From Prevotella jejuni (GTDB lineage: Bacteria > Bacteroidota > Bacteroidia > Bacteroidales > Bacteroidaceae), in the NCBI RefSeq assembly GCF_900187995.1, contig NZ_FZNZ01000015.1:25524-89523 (forward strand): a stretch of 64,000 bases of DNA, given 5' to 3'. A program made the position numbers and the translations under genes. This document shows, one piece after another, positions 43,687-52,066 of the stretch. The stretch's first letter is position 1; every line of letters begins with the position of its first letter. The notes under the pieces are model-generated. The model ran no database searches and was not told the origin of the DNA. It was given only the letters and a program-made list of their open reading frames with translations.

Positions 43687-43977
43687 TTATCGTTTCGTCT
43701 TGCCAAATAAATCAGTGTGCGTTCCTGTACTCATCATGAGTAAGGTCAACTCTGTATTATTCTGCTCCCATATAAGCAACCAGTCAGGTTGTATATGGCA
43801 TTCCCATTGCCCATCCCTATTACCATGTAACAAGTGAGGTCTGAATTGGGCAGGAACTCTACCGTTAGTAACCAATTCGTTGATAACCTCTTTGAGCTTA
43901 TCCATTGGCAGCCCACGCTTCTTACATCGTTTGAGGTCTTTCTCAAACTGGTGTGTTGTCAAGAGCTTATATGCCAT
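43687..43977 (-). CDS. YafQ/RelE-family mRNA interferase toxin
   Basis: 96 residues: KLLTTHQFEKDLKRCKKRGL, then VPAQFRPHLLHGNRDGQWEC and HIQPDWLLIWEQNNTELTLL with a C-terminal TGTHTDLFG. The DWLLIW strand and terminal His/Phe are typical of YafQ toxins that cut mRNA on the ribosome. The start codon overlaps the antitoxin stop by one base. Confidence 0.93.
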   Translation of the reverse strand: MAYKLLTTHQFEKDLKRCKKRGLPMDKLKEVINELVTNGRVPAQFRPHLLHGNRDGQWECHIQPDWLLIWEQNNTELTLLMMSTGTHTDLFGKTKR

Positions 43978-44192
43978 CAGATGCCCAATTTGGAAAACAA
44001 TTCGTCTGCATTAGCATACTCGTTGATGCGCCCTTGTTCCTTGTCATTAAGTGCCTGTTCGTAAGCGGTGTGCTTAGTTGTGGTTTTATGTATCGTCCAC
44101 CCCATACGCTTTACGAGCGACTTCAATAGCGATGTATCAGCCCTGGGTATTTCCAAGGAATAGGTGTCTGTCAGTGTACTATCTGTATTCAT
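43977..44192 (-). CDS. Antitoxin partner of YafQ-like toxin
   Basis: 71 residues. SLEIPRADTSLLKSLVKRMGW and ALNDKEQGRINEYANADELF give a short N-terminal segment and a C-terminal helix rich in charge, as in DinJ/RelB-type or similar antitoxins. It binds and neutralises the toxin and usually represses the pair's own promoter. Confidence 0.85.
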   Translation of the reverse strand: MNTDSTLTDTYSLEIPRADTSLLKSLVKRMGWTIHKTTTKHTAYEQALNDKEQGRINEYANADELFSKLGI

Positions 44193-44320
44193 TACATATC
44201 CTCCTATATTTTTGTTTATATTGCAAATATAGTCTTTTCTTTTGAGAGTTGCAAGAGAATAAAAGGAAAAGCAGCAAATGATTGCTCAAATAAGAATAAC
44301 GCAAGTCTTTGTTATGATGA

Positions 44321-45442
44321 TTATTGTGAAATTAGTATGCGCGAACCATATAAAGTCTTTAGATTACTTCCTAATAACGCATGTTTACTAAATTCTGTCC
44401 CAGAAACATCCCAAAAAAGTTTTAAAGAATTGCAATTGAAGAACGCATTATCTTCAATTCTATTGATTGGTTTACGACGAGTATTAATATAAACAAGATT
44501 CTTACATTTAGAAAAAGTCTCGTTATGAATAATAATCCCTTCTACTCTCCCTAAACTTAGATTAATGAAAACAACTTGATGACAATTTTTAAATGTTTGT
44601 TTAAGTGTTATCTGTTTAATTATTCCAGTATTACTTGTAAATTCCATAGGTTCCTTTTTTGGTCTATATCCTATGCATTCACATCTTGAAGCTGTAGTAA
44701 AATATATTGGGACTCTGTCAGAATCATATATTAAGTTCTTATGAGTTGATATATCACAGTAATATAAAGCCTCACAATTTTCAAAAGTTTGTAATAGTTC
44801 TAAAGAAATGTCACTATAAATATGATTGGATACAGTTAAACTCAGAAAGACAGCATATAGACTCGAGCAGTTTGCAAAGGTCTCTTCCCCCGTTACAAAA
44901 ACTTCATCTCCACAAAAATTTTTCAATTTTGAACAGCCTTTGAATGCTTTTGGATGAATTTCTACCTGATATACAAACGAATAAGTTTCTCTTTTTGTTT
45001 TTAGGATGGTATCATAACGGAAAAGAGTAACTCTACACACTTCTAAGAGATAGCTTGCAGTTTGCATTTTTCCTTTTGCTATTTCCCTTCGTCGGCATTC
45101 ACGCATCTTACCTAAATATTCATACCGATCCAAAATCTCTCCCAAATTATGTTGTTCTGTTTCTGTTTTTTTAAGAACTTCAAGATTACAACAATTCTCA
45201 AATGCGCTCATTCCTATATGTTGGCAATTTTGAGAAAGTATTATTCTTTTGAGAGATATACAGCCAAAGAATGCTTCATTATAAATGTTACCAACAGGTT
45301 GTTTTACTTCTTCTAAAGCTTTACAGTCTTTAAACGTTGAATCTGGAACCACGGAGAAGTTTCCTATATCAACAACCTTTAGCTTTACACAACCCTCAAA
45401 GATTCCTTTTCCTTTATAATAAGTTATTTTCGCTATTTGCAT
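44321..45442 (-). CDS. BspA-type leucine-rich repeat protein, no signal peptide
   Basis: 373 residues made of LRR_5 repeats: IFEGCVKLKVVDIGNFSVVP, then FKDCKALEEV, FFGCISLKRIILSQNCQHIG and FENCCNLEVL. A non-repeat charged insert of about 60 residues (near 95-150) lies inside. It begins MQIAKITYYKGKGIFEGC, which looks like the middle of a repeat. It starts 8 nt after the end of the preceding PLD-LRR gene and in a different frame, so both could be parts of one longer protein split by a frameshift. Unlike classic BspA proteins, there is no secretion signal. Confidence 0.75.
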   Translation of the reverse strand: MQIAKITYYKGKGIFEGCVKLKVVDIGNFSVVPDSTFKDCKALEEVKQPVGNIYNEAFFGCISLKRIILSQNCQHIGMSAFENCCNLEVLKKTETEQHNLGEILDRYEYLGKMRECRRREIAKGKMQTASYLLEVCRVTLFRYDTILKTKRETYSFVYQVEIHPKAFKGCSKLKNFCGDEVFVTGEETFANCSSLYAVFLSLTVSNHIYSDISLELLQTFENCEALYYCDISTHKNLIYDSDRVPIYFTTASRCECIGYRPKKEPMEFTSNTGIIKQITLKQTFKNCHQVVFINLSLGRVEGIIIHNETFSKCKNLVYINTRRKPINRIEDNAFFNCNSLKLFWDVSGTEFSKHALLGSNLKTLYGSRILISQ

Positions 45443-45450
45443 AAATTTTA

Positions 45451-46350
45451 TTAAAATTCAAGTGGTCCAAAATCCTTGATTACCACCTCCTCTAACTGGC
45501 TACAGTCACTGAAACAATAATCACCAATATTTGATATCGAACCAAGTTCTAAATAATATAAACTGCAACAACCTCGGAAAGCTTCGTCTTCGATAGATAT
45601 ACGAGACGGGAAATATATATCTTCTAGACGCTCACAATAGAAAAATGCTCGTTTCCCAATTTTGTATAGAGACTCTGGCATAACTATATATTTTATTGTA
45701 TTACAATGTGCAAAGGCCTCATCTGCTATTTCTCTAGTTCCCTCTATAATAGAATAGGCATCTATATCTGCACCTTTTAATAGGATTTCTTTATTCTCAC
45801 TGTAAACGACTCCATATTTATCAATAAAGTATTTCGGCTCTTCAGGAATAAGTTCGTTGGTTGTTGTTTCTTCTATTGCTTCTATCTTGGCTACTTGTGT
45901 TGGACATTTTCCTTCCGTTACCTCATACTTTTGTTGTAATTTTTGAAATTGTGAATAGAAGAAGTCACATGTTTCTTGTTCATCGAAGTAAAAAGTTTCT
46001 ACTTCGTCATTGTATTCTGCTTTATTTGTCCAGTTATATGAACCCGAAATCACTACTCTATCATCTATAATACAAAATTTCTCATGCAGTAATTGCTTCG
46101 AAGTATTCCATCTAAGAATGCCACCTGCTTCTAAGAAAGAAGTGAAGTCGAGAGAAGATTCTCCCCCTTTATTTATATTGTCGTCATTCAATATGATTTC
46201 TACACTCACACCTGTTTGGAGCTTTAAGACCAAAGGGTGGAATAGCAATTCATTTGTAAACCATGCAACAGCAATTTTGATGGATTTCTTTGCACCAAAG
46301 AGTTCTATCTGTATGGCGTTCTGGATTTTATAAGAGACATGCTTTATCAT
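45451..46350 (-). CDS. Phospholipase D-like nuclease fused to leucine-rich repeats
   Basis: 299 residues from MIKHVSYKIQNAIQIELFGA; a longer start at 46425 would overlap the HEPN gene. Residues 1-150 are a PLD-like catalytic domain: KSIKIAVAWFTNELLF and HEKFCIIDDRVVISGSYNWT (the HxK(x4)D motif). Such domains cut DNA or RNA or phospholipids. After a Thr/Glu-rich linker, from about residue 205, LRR_5 repeats follow (TREIADEAFAHCNTIKYIVM, IGKRAFFYCERLEDIYFP, IEDEAFRGCCSLYYLELG). The enzyme-plus-LRR design without a signal peptide suggests an intracellular sensor/effector. It is 19 nt after the HEPN gene. Confidence 0.8.
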   Translation of the reverse strand: MIKHVSYKIQNAIQIELFGAKKSIKIAVAWFTNELLFHPLVLKLQTGVSVEIILNDDNINKGGESSLDFTSFLEAGGILRWNTSKQLLHEKFCIIDDRVVISGSYNWTNKAEYNDEVETFYFDEQETCDFFYSQFQKLQQKYEVTEGKCPTQVAKIEAIEETTTNELIPEEPKYFIDKYGVVYSENKEILLKGADIDAYSIIEGTREIADEAFAHCNTIKYIVMPESLYKIGKRAFFYCERLEDIYFPSRISIEDEAFRGCCSLYYLELGSISNIGDYCFSDCSQLEEVVIKDFGPLEF

Positions 46351-46369
46351 TATTATTTTATAATTATAG

Positions 46370-46798
46370 TCAATGCGTTGCGTTCTTTTCTTCAAAATCC
46401 TTGATGATGTGTTTGATAAAGACAATTACATTGTCGTAATCAAGAAATCCTTTAGAGGTTTCTTTTCCTCTGTTTCTGTCTGGTATATTTAATTTACATC
46501 CATCTTTTGAGATTATTCCATGGCAGAAAGAATTCCTTAGATGCCTACAAAAATCTAAAATTTGGACTTTGCTCTTTGTAAAGAGTAAGGTTTGTCTATT
46601 AGATGTTTTCTCATTTCTAATTTCTTCATCATTAGCATACTTCATATTTTTCTGCATACTTTTTTTGAAAGAATTAAGAGCATTAGTACTTATTTCTTTA
46701 AAATCAGCTTCTTTTGACATATGTTTAATATGAGATTCGTAAATAAAGACAAATTTAGCTAATGTTTTTAGCTGACTTTCTAGGTTATTGTATCGCAT
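46370..46798 (-). CDS. HEPN-like small protein (candidate RNase)
   Basis: 142 residues, almost all helical. The segment ILDFCRHLRNSFCHGIISKD contains R-x4-H (RNSFCH), the catalytic pattern of HEPN RNases, set in the 'LRNsfxHG' context of the pEK499_p136 type. Assignment is from this motif and the helical make-up alone. It is the first gene of a three-gene AT-rich operon with PLD-LRR and LRR proteins. HEPN proteins are commonly toxins or effectors in bacterial defence. Confidence 0.65.
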   Translation of the reverse strand: MRYNNLESQLKTLAKFVFIYESHIKHMSKEADFKEISTNALNSFKKSMQKNMKYANDEEIRNEKTSNRQTLLFTKSKVQILDFCRHLRNSFCHGIISKDGCKLNIPDRNRGKETSKGFLDYDNVIVFIKHIIKDFEEKNATH

Positions 46799-46800
46799 AA

Positions 46801-47268
46801 TTATTTTGTTATAGATATAAACTCTACTATATGTTTTACTATTTCTCCAGCCATTCCACCACTTACAGGTAATCCTTTCTTATTCAAAGAAACGATGATG
46901 CTGTATTGTGGATTGTCTGATGGATAATAGCCACAGAACTGTAAGCAGTAAACTGTGTTATCTCTATCGTCTTTTGTTGCGACAGCTCCTTGTTCACCAG
47001 CGATGCTCACTTTATTAGAGTATGCTTGATGAGCAAGACCATTTTTTACTTTCTGCACAAGTAGTTGCTGAATGATGGCAATGTTTTCTTTACTCGCTAG
47101 CTGTTCTTTTATAATGGTGGTATCCCTCTTATGAAAAGTGGGCTTTACCATCTTACCATTATTGGCTATGGCATTATAAAAGGTGAATATCTGTAAAGGG
47201 GTTATCTGCTGATTCTTTCCATTTACAAACTTGGCAAAGGAAATATCATCATTGTTGTAAATTTGGCT
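46801..47268 (-). pseudogene. C-terminal fragment of a penicillin-binding protein transpeptidase
   Basis: The frame is open from a TAG at 47269-47271 and reads FAKFVNGKNQQITPLQIFTF then YNAIANNGKMVKPTF, continuing to YCLQFCGYYPSDNPQYSIIV and AGEIVKHIVEF. This is the end of an FtsI/PBP2-type transpeptidase; the catalytic SxxK part is missing. A separate frame starting MKNKFIRNIILVTLLGITYS at 47360 looks like the original membrane anchor, now out of frame and followed by a deletion. Confidence 0.8.
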
Positions 47269-47349
47269 CTAATGTAGAATTGAAATTTTGACCATAGCTT
47301 ACTATAAGTAATACCTAATAGTGTGACCAATATTATATTTCTTATGAAC

Positions 47350-47613
47350 TTATTTTTCATTATAATTTAAGCTCATATATTTATCTAATTCCATTCTATC
47401 AGCAATAATATTACCATCTTTATCCTTAAAGTAAATGTTTGTAGGTTTACATTTGTTAGTATTACTTAAGAACTGCTGAATACTCAATGCGATAGCTGTT
47501 TCTGCTTTAATTTTGTCTTTAGGCAACTCCCATTCTACAGAAAATTCAATTTCTTTTCCTGTACTACCAATTTGGAAACCTATCTTATTCATAAGAAAAA
47601 GTTTATTGCTCAC
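47350..47613 (-). CDS. Hypothetical protein, 87 aa
   Basis: Frame MSNKLFLMNKIGFQIGSTGK then EIEFSVEWELPKDKIKAETA, ending YMSLNYNEK. It has no signal peptide and belongs to no family I recognise. Its AT-rich composition is like the neighbouring operon. An alternative start is at 47592. It may be a real small gene or a remnant; it lies just upstream of the PBP fragment on the same strand. Confidence 0.4.
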   Translation of the reverse strand: MSNKLFLMNKIGFQIGSTGKEIEFSVEWELPKDKIKAETAIALSIQQFLSNTNKCKPTNIYFKDKDGNIIADRMELDKYMSLNYNEK

Positions 47614-48082
47614 TGTTTCCCAGAAATAAGCGGTTACTATTTAGGTAAATGGAAAAAGCGTGGGAACTATTGCTGTTATCCCCTCTGTGGTCGTGGAAAG
47701 TACCTACTTCAGATAATCAACAATAGCCCACGCATTGAGGTAAATTATCCCCATTGGTAAGGGTACAATAATCCCAAGCGTGAGCCTTGCTGTCATCATC
47801 CTTGCAGTATTGAAATTTTCCACGTTTCAGAGGAAGGATAATTAAAGCAAACGCTCTTTTAAAAAGTAGAACTCTTTGTAACGCACATCTGCACACAGAT
47901 GTACTGGAAATCCACTGCAAAGATAGATAAATTTTCTTATTAAATGTTTCTTTCCTGCAAAAAGTTTGTATAACAGAATGATTTTTCTATTTTAAGGGTG
48001 TTTTTTTGTTTGTTATTCAGCATGTGATGACATTTTTAGTATGGGGTGTATAAAAGAACTATTCTCTGAAAAATGTCATTGA
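47614..48082. other. Region without a supported gene
   Basis: AT-rich on the right half; a few short frames, none convincing. It separates the AT-rich operon from the integrase fragment. Confidence 0.4.
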
Positions 48083-48460
48083 TTAGAATGTAAGACAGTC
48101 GTAGGTTTCCAAGATTTCTTCCTTACGTAATTCAAGATACCGTTTGGTAATAGCTACAGATGAATGATTGAAAAGCTCCATTAGCTTGATCAGTGCCAGT
48201 TCTGCATTGTCACTATTCATGTTATAAACTTGTCTTCCAAATGTCTTTCTCAAACTATGGCAGCTGAAATGTTTTATTTTCAGTCTGTACCTCTGTTTGA
48301 GTTCTTTGAGTATTACGTTGATACGTTGCACGGTGAAAACCGTACCTTTCTGACTAACAAGGACAGGAGCTGCAATGCCAAGAAGATTGATATGCTCGTA
48401 ACAGTCTTTAATATGCAATTGTAGTTCTATGTTGAACTTGCTCTTAAATAGGCCTTGGAT
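48083..48460 (-). pseudogene. C-terminal fragment of a tyrosine recombinase (integrase)
   Basis: The frame is open from TAA at 48461-48463 and has no ATG at its beginning. HFSCHSLRKTFGRQVYNM holds the HxLR catalytic motif, and LFNHSSVAITKRYLELRKEE holds the second His and the catalytic Tyr. The N-terminal DNA-binding half is missing. It is the likely leftover of an integrative element; the excisionase-like remnants at 29258-29755 may come from the same or another one. Confidence 0.85.
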
Positions 48461-48789
48461 TTAAACAACGTCAAGATGACAATGGAGCTTTATGGAAAAG
48501 TTTGAATAGCAAAAAAAATCATTTTATCGTTATTAAAACAGACGAAGCCTATTGGAAAGAAGTGTGGATTGCGGTTGCTTCGGAGGACAAGACTATTCCG
48601 TTGCAACCTAAATTAGATTGCTTTACACGTGAACCAACCCAAAATTATCCTTATGGTTGGAGTTGGATTTCCGATAACGAAGGTAACAACTGGCATGATA
48701 TAGCTCAATATCCAGCAATTGGAAAAGAAGAAGTGTTAAAGTGGATAAAGAATAAGATTAGAGAAATAGAAGATTGTTTCAAAGATTAA
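48448..48789 (+). pseudogene. Hypothetical protein, 5' end lost
   Basis: The frame is open from a stop at 48445 and reads GLGFKQRQDDNGALWKSLNS then KKNHFIVIKTDEAYWKEVWI and PYGWSWISDNEGNNWHDIAQ. The only candidate start is a TTG at 48502. The visible part looks like the end of a larger protein with conserved Trp residues. It overlaps the integrase fragment's 5' end. The family is not recognised. Confidence 0.5.
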
Positions 48790-48806
48790 GATTTAGAAAA
48801 AAATAA

Positions 48807-49544
48807 ATGGAAGAATTGAATCAACTCCTGGATTTTGGGGAATCATATCCACAATTTGTTGCTTATCATTGTTTTGGTGATAAAGCTACAGAGTGTCTGA
48901 GCAGTCTACAGCAGCCTTATAAGGATATAGTTACTTATAATATAGTTGACTTACGCCCTTTAGAATGCCTTGCTGTTTTTGTCTTTACTGACAATGCAGA
49001 AGTATATATGTCTGAAATAGACGCTTTTATTAAACAGTATAATAGTTTAGTTGGTAGCATTTTTGTTTTAGACCTACATCCTACTTCGCGGTATATAGTT
49101 TTCAAGGGCAGGTGGAAATTCTACAATATTTTTACCTCACACTATTATACTTTGCAAGATAATATTCTTCACTTTTTGATGTTTTTCCATAATTTCATGG
49201 AAACGAAGGGAATCATAAGTATGGACTTTAATGATTTTAGGACGTGTGCTCGTTTGGCAACTTATATTACTTCTGGAACAGCTCCGTCGTTAGCTCAGGC
49301 TATTTACCCAATATCTCCCATATCACATAGTGATAATATTAGAACTATAATGCTTGGGTTACAATTGCAAAGCTTAGAAGAAAATATGCTAAGGGAGGAT
49401 ATGAAGGTGTTAGCTTCTTTCTTTGAACAACTTCCAGAGAATGTAGAAGTCAAATGGCAAATTACTCCTAAATGTGGTCACCATCATACAGAGTATATTG
49501 TAGGTTTTGATGAGGACCCTATGCGGGATAATGATAATTCATAG
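48807..49544 (+). CDS. Hypothetical protein, 245 aa
   Basis: MEELNQLLDFGESYPQFVAY; soluble, with regular alternation of strands and helices (ECLAVFVFTDNAEVYMSEID, SLVGSIFVLDLHPTSRYIVF) and an acidic tail (GFDEDPMRDNDNS). VLASFFEQLPENVEVKWQIT resembles the end of nucleotide-binding proteins such as FtsZ-like ones, but this is a weak impression. It stands 17 nt after the preceding fragment on the same strand, and directly before the broken metallophosphoesterase copy. Function unknown. Confidence 0.65.
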   Translation: MEELNQLLDFGESYPQFVAYHCFGDKATECLSSLQQPYKDIVTYNIVDLRPLECLAVFVFTDNAEVYMSEIDAFIKQYNSLVGSIFVLDLHPTSRYIVFKGRWKFYNIFTSHYYTLQDNILHFLMFFHNFMETKGIISMDFNDFRTCARLATYITSGTAPSLAQAIYPISPISHSDNIRTIMLGLQLQSLEENMLREDMKVLASFFEQLPENVEVKWQITPKCGHHHTEYIVGFDEDPMRDNDNS

Positions 49545-49553
49545 TTCTCTGAT

Positions 49554-49730
49554 ATGAAAATCCTTCAATTCTCAGATATACATCATCAGTATCAACTGAT
49601 AATCGGATATGTCTGCAGCCGATATTCTTGTCCATTGCGGTGACTTTATCGATATGGGTATGAAAGAGAAAGTGCTCAACTTTTTGAGTTGGTTTATCTC
49701 TTTGCCTTATCCGCACAATAAAACTCATTA
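49554..49730 (+). pseudogene. Frameshifted, truncated metallophosphoesterase (copy 3)
   Basis: It starts MKILQFSDIHHQYQL, matching MRILQISDTHNRHQR of the gene at 28322. It then has a net +4-nt change near 49595-49605 and resumes in another frame as MSAADILVHCGDFIDMGMKE and VLNFLSWFISLPYPHN before homology ends. The rest of the enzyme is missing. Confidence 0.85.
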
Positions 49731-50063
49731 CAGATTAAATTTAGAGAGAATTTTCCGTCCCCTTAAATTTGTCAAAGGCGGGACACGATTCTAATAATAA
49801 ATTTCCTGTCACTCCTGTCACTCTGAATGAAGATGTAACAGATTAGTTTACAAGGGTTTCTGTCTAAATGTTAAAATGACAGCAAACTTAAAATAAAAGT
49901 ATTGTTAGATATAGGTCTGTTATTCTCTTATGCTGTGAGCGTAATAGTGTAATGCTCCTTTCGCCTATCAGTTGCAATAAGAATGTGAAAACCAAGATGT
50001 AGATTTGGAGTTGTCATAGGAAAATGTTATATTTGCAGAAAAATATAAACAGGAGGTATAATT
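49731..50063 (+). promoter_or_regulatory. Non-coding region with the toxin-antitoxin promoter
   Basis: TTTG at 50004-50007, 20 nt, TATATTTG at 50028-50035: a complete promoter 28 nt upstream of the antitoxin gene. The rest shows nothing clear. Confidence 0.7.
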
Positions 50064-50342
50064 ATGGCAGGCACAATGACAAACATCGAGAACAATACGA
50101 TACGCATGTATTGGAACGCATTGCGTTCGATGAGTAAGAACATTCGGTTGGGCTTAGCAGTGAAACTTACTAACTCTGTACTTGAGGAAGAACGCAAGGA
50201 AATGTCCGACGAAGCCTATACAGAAGAAATGCTTAATAAGTTTTTTGGGAAGTGGGAAGGAAACGAAACTGCTGAAGAATTGATGGGTATCATCAAGCAG
50301 AATTCCAGTTCAAGTGAACCAATTAGCTTTGAAGGCGTATGA
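50064..50342 (+). CDS. Antitoxin of a VapC-type pair
   Basis: 92 residues, starting MAGTMTNIENNTIRMYWNAL, with charged helices (LEEERKEMSDEAYTEEMLNK) and a flexible Ser-rich end. The family is not recognised from the sequence. Its role follows from position: it overlaps by 4 nt the PIN-domain toxin gene and comes first, as antitoxins do. It has a complete promoter. Confidence 0.75.
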   Translation: MAGTMTNIENNTIRMYWNALRSMSKNIRLGLAVKLTNSVLEEERKEMSDEAYTEEMLNKFFGKWEGNETAEELMGIIKQNSSSSEPISFEGV

Positions 50343-50746
50343 AAAGTAAGAGCCAACATGGTCAGGTTTTGCTTGATAGCAATGTTCTAATTCATCTCCT
50401 ACGTAAGAATGAAAGTGTACGGCAGCACATCTTGGAAATAGGGTGGCGCAACTGTTGTGTGTCTGAGATTTCTATTGTCGAGTTGCTTTATGGAGCAGAA
50501 TGTAGTGCATATCCAGAAAAGAACCGTACTCTTTTGAAAGACTTGCTCAACCAACTTGAGATAATCCCTTTCTCTGTTTGTATCGAAGAGTTCTGTCGTC
50601 AGAAAGCAGTATTGCGAAGAAAGGGACAAATGATAGAAGATAATGACCTTTATATTGCCTCTACGGCACTTACGTTGGGGATTCCAGTGGCAACAGAGAA
50701 TGTAAAACACCTTGCACGTATAGAAGGATTGGAAGTGCAGAACTGA
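50339..50746 (+). CDS. VapC-like PIN-domain RNase toxin
   Basis: 135 residues. Acidic metal site residues are seen in VLLDSNVLIHLLRKNESVRQ (first Asp), SEISIVELLYGAECSAYPEK (Glu) and IEDNDLYIASTALTLGIPVA (second Asp pair), followed by TENVKHLARIEGLEV. The PIN RNase cuts tRNA or mRNA when freed from the antitoxin. It overlaps the preceding gene by ATGA. Confidence 0.93.
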   Translation: MKSKSQHGQVLLDSNVLIHLLRKNESVRQHILEIGWRNCCVSEISIVELLYGAECSAYPEKNRTLLKDLLNQLEIIPFSVCIEEFCRQKAVLRRKGQMIEDNDLYIASTALTLGIPVATENVKHLARIEGLEVQN

Positions 50747-50879
50747 GTTAAACGATAATTACGGCTATTTTAATAATAAGTTCGGTTGATTAAATAACAT
50801 ATTCTTAACAGTTCTTGTTAAGAAGTGTTTTTCCTATTTAACGAATAATAAAAACTTAGTGTTTGTTGAAGTAAAAAGC

Positions 50880-50887
50880 TAACTTTG
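50880..50887 (+). promoter_or_regulatory. Promoter box upstream of the glycan cluster
   Basis: TAACTTTG (TAnnTTTG), about 57 nt upstream of the GH130 start. A clear -33 element at the standard distance is not seen. Confidence 0.5.
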
Positions 50888-50944
50888 CTTGTAATTATTG
50901 TATAAATACATATATAAGACTGAAAGCATAAAACTATAATTACA

Positions 50945-51919
50945 ATGAAAAGTCTAAAAGATATTCTACCTTGGGAGGAGCGTCCTGAGGGATGTAAAGA
51001 TGTGATGTGGCGTTATTCAAAGAACCCAATCATCGATCGTTATCATATTCCAACATCAAACAGTATCTTCAACAGTGCTGTTGTTCCTTTTGAAGACGGC
51101 TACGCAGGAGTGTTCCGTTGCGATAACAAGGCGGTACAGATGAACATCTTTGCTGGTTTCAGTAAGGACGGTATCAACTGGGAAATCAATCACGAGCCTA
51201 TTAAGTTTGAGGCTGGTAACACTGAAATGATTGAGTCAGAGTATAAGTATGACCCACGTGTTACATGGATTGAGGATCGTTATTGGATTACATGGTGTAA
51301 CGGTTATCACGGACCAACAATCGGTATTGCTTACACCTTCGACTTCAAGAAGTTCTATCAGTGTGAGAATGCTTTTCTTCCATTCAATCGTAATGGCGTC
51401 CTCTTCCCAGAGAAGATTAATGGAAAGTATGCGATGTTGAGCCGTCCAAGTGACAATGGTCATACACCTTTCGGTGACATCTATATCAGCTTTAGCCCTG
51501 ACATGAAGTATTGGGGAGAGCATCGTTGTGTGATGAAGGTTACTCCTTTCCCAGAGAGTGCATGGCAGTGTACAAAGATTGGTGCAGGTTCAGTTCCTTT
51601 CTTGACAGACGAAGGTTGGTTGCTCTTCTATCACGGTGTAATCACTACTTGTAACGGTTTCCGTTATTCGATGGGTGCAGCTATCCTTGACAAAGACAAT
51701 CCAGAGAAGGTTCTCTATCGTACTCGTCCATATCTTCTTGCACCAAATGCACCTTACGAGTTGCAGGGTGACGTGCCAAACGTTGTCTTCCCATGTGCTG
51801 CTTTGCAGGATGGCGAGCGCGTAGCGGTTTACTATGGTGCAGCTGATACCGTCGTTGGTATGGCATTCGGCTATATTAAAGAGATTGTAGAGTTCACTAA
51901 GAACAATAGTATTTTATAA
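50945..51919 (+). CDS. GH130 beta-mannoside phosphorylase
   Basis: 324 residues without signal peptide, so cytoplasmic. GH130 landmarks: [50 protein letters not shown] [20 protein letters not shown], then [17 protein letters not shown] and [12 protein letters not shown]. This length and order match the enzymes that use phosphate to split Man-beta-1,4-GlcNAc, giving mannose 1-phosphate and GlcNAc. It is the first gene of a host N-glycan cluster, which supports that substrate. Confidence 0.9.
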   Translation: MKSLKDILPWEERPEGCKDVMWRYSKNPIIDRYHIPTSNSIFNSAVVPFEDGYAGVFRCDNKAVQMNIFAGFSKDGINWEINHEPIKFEAGNTEMIESEYKYDPRVTWIEDRYWITWCNGYHGPTIGIAYTFDFKKFYQCENAFLPFNRNGVLFPEKINGKYAMLSRPSDNGHTPFGDIYISFSPDMKYWGEHRCVMKVTPFPESAWQCTKIGAGSVPFLTDEGWLLFYHGVITTCNGFRYSMGAAILDKDNPEKVLYRTRPYLLAPNAPYELQGDVPNVVFPCAALQDGERVAVYYGAADTVVGMAFGYIKEIVEFTKNNSIL

Positions 51920-51939
51920 GAACAGAACATCCTCTTGTA

Positions 51940-52004
51940 GGGACAGACACACTTGTTTGCAGGTTTGAATCACACAGAAACGGACCTATTGGTGTGTTTG
52001 TCCC
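51940..52004. repeat. Hairpin (GGGACAGACACAC / GTGTGTTTGTCCC) between GH130 and GH92
   Basis: 13-bp arms with one G-T pairing around a 39-nt loop, 20 nt after the GH130 stop. It may limit read-through or mark a mobile repeat. Confidence 0.65.
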
Positions 52005-52066
52005 AACAGGGGATATTATCATTTCGGAGCATATCACTCGAATAATAACTAACAACCCTAAACTTT

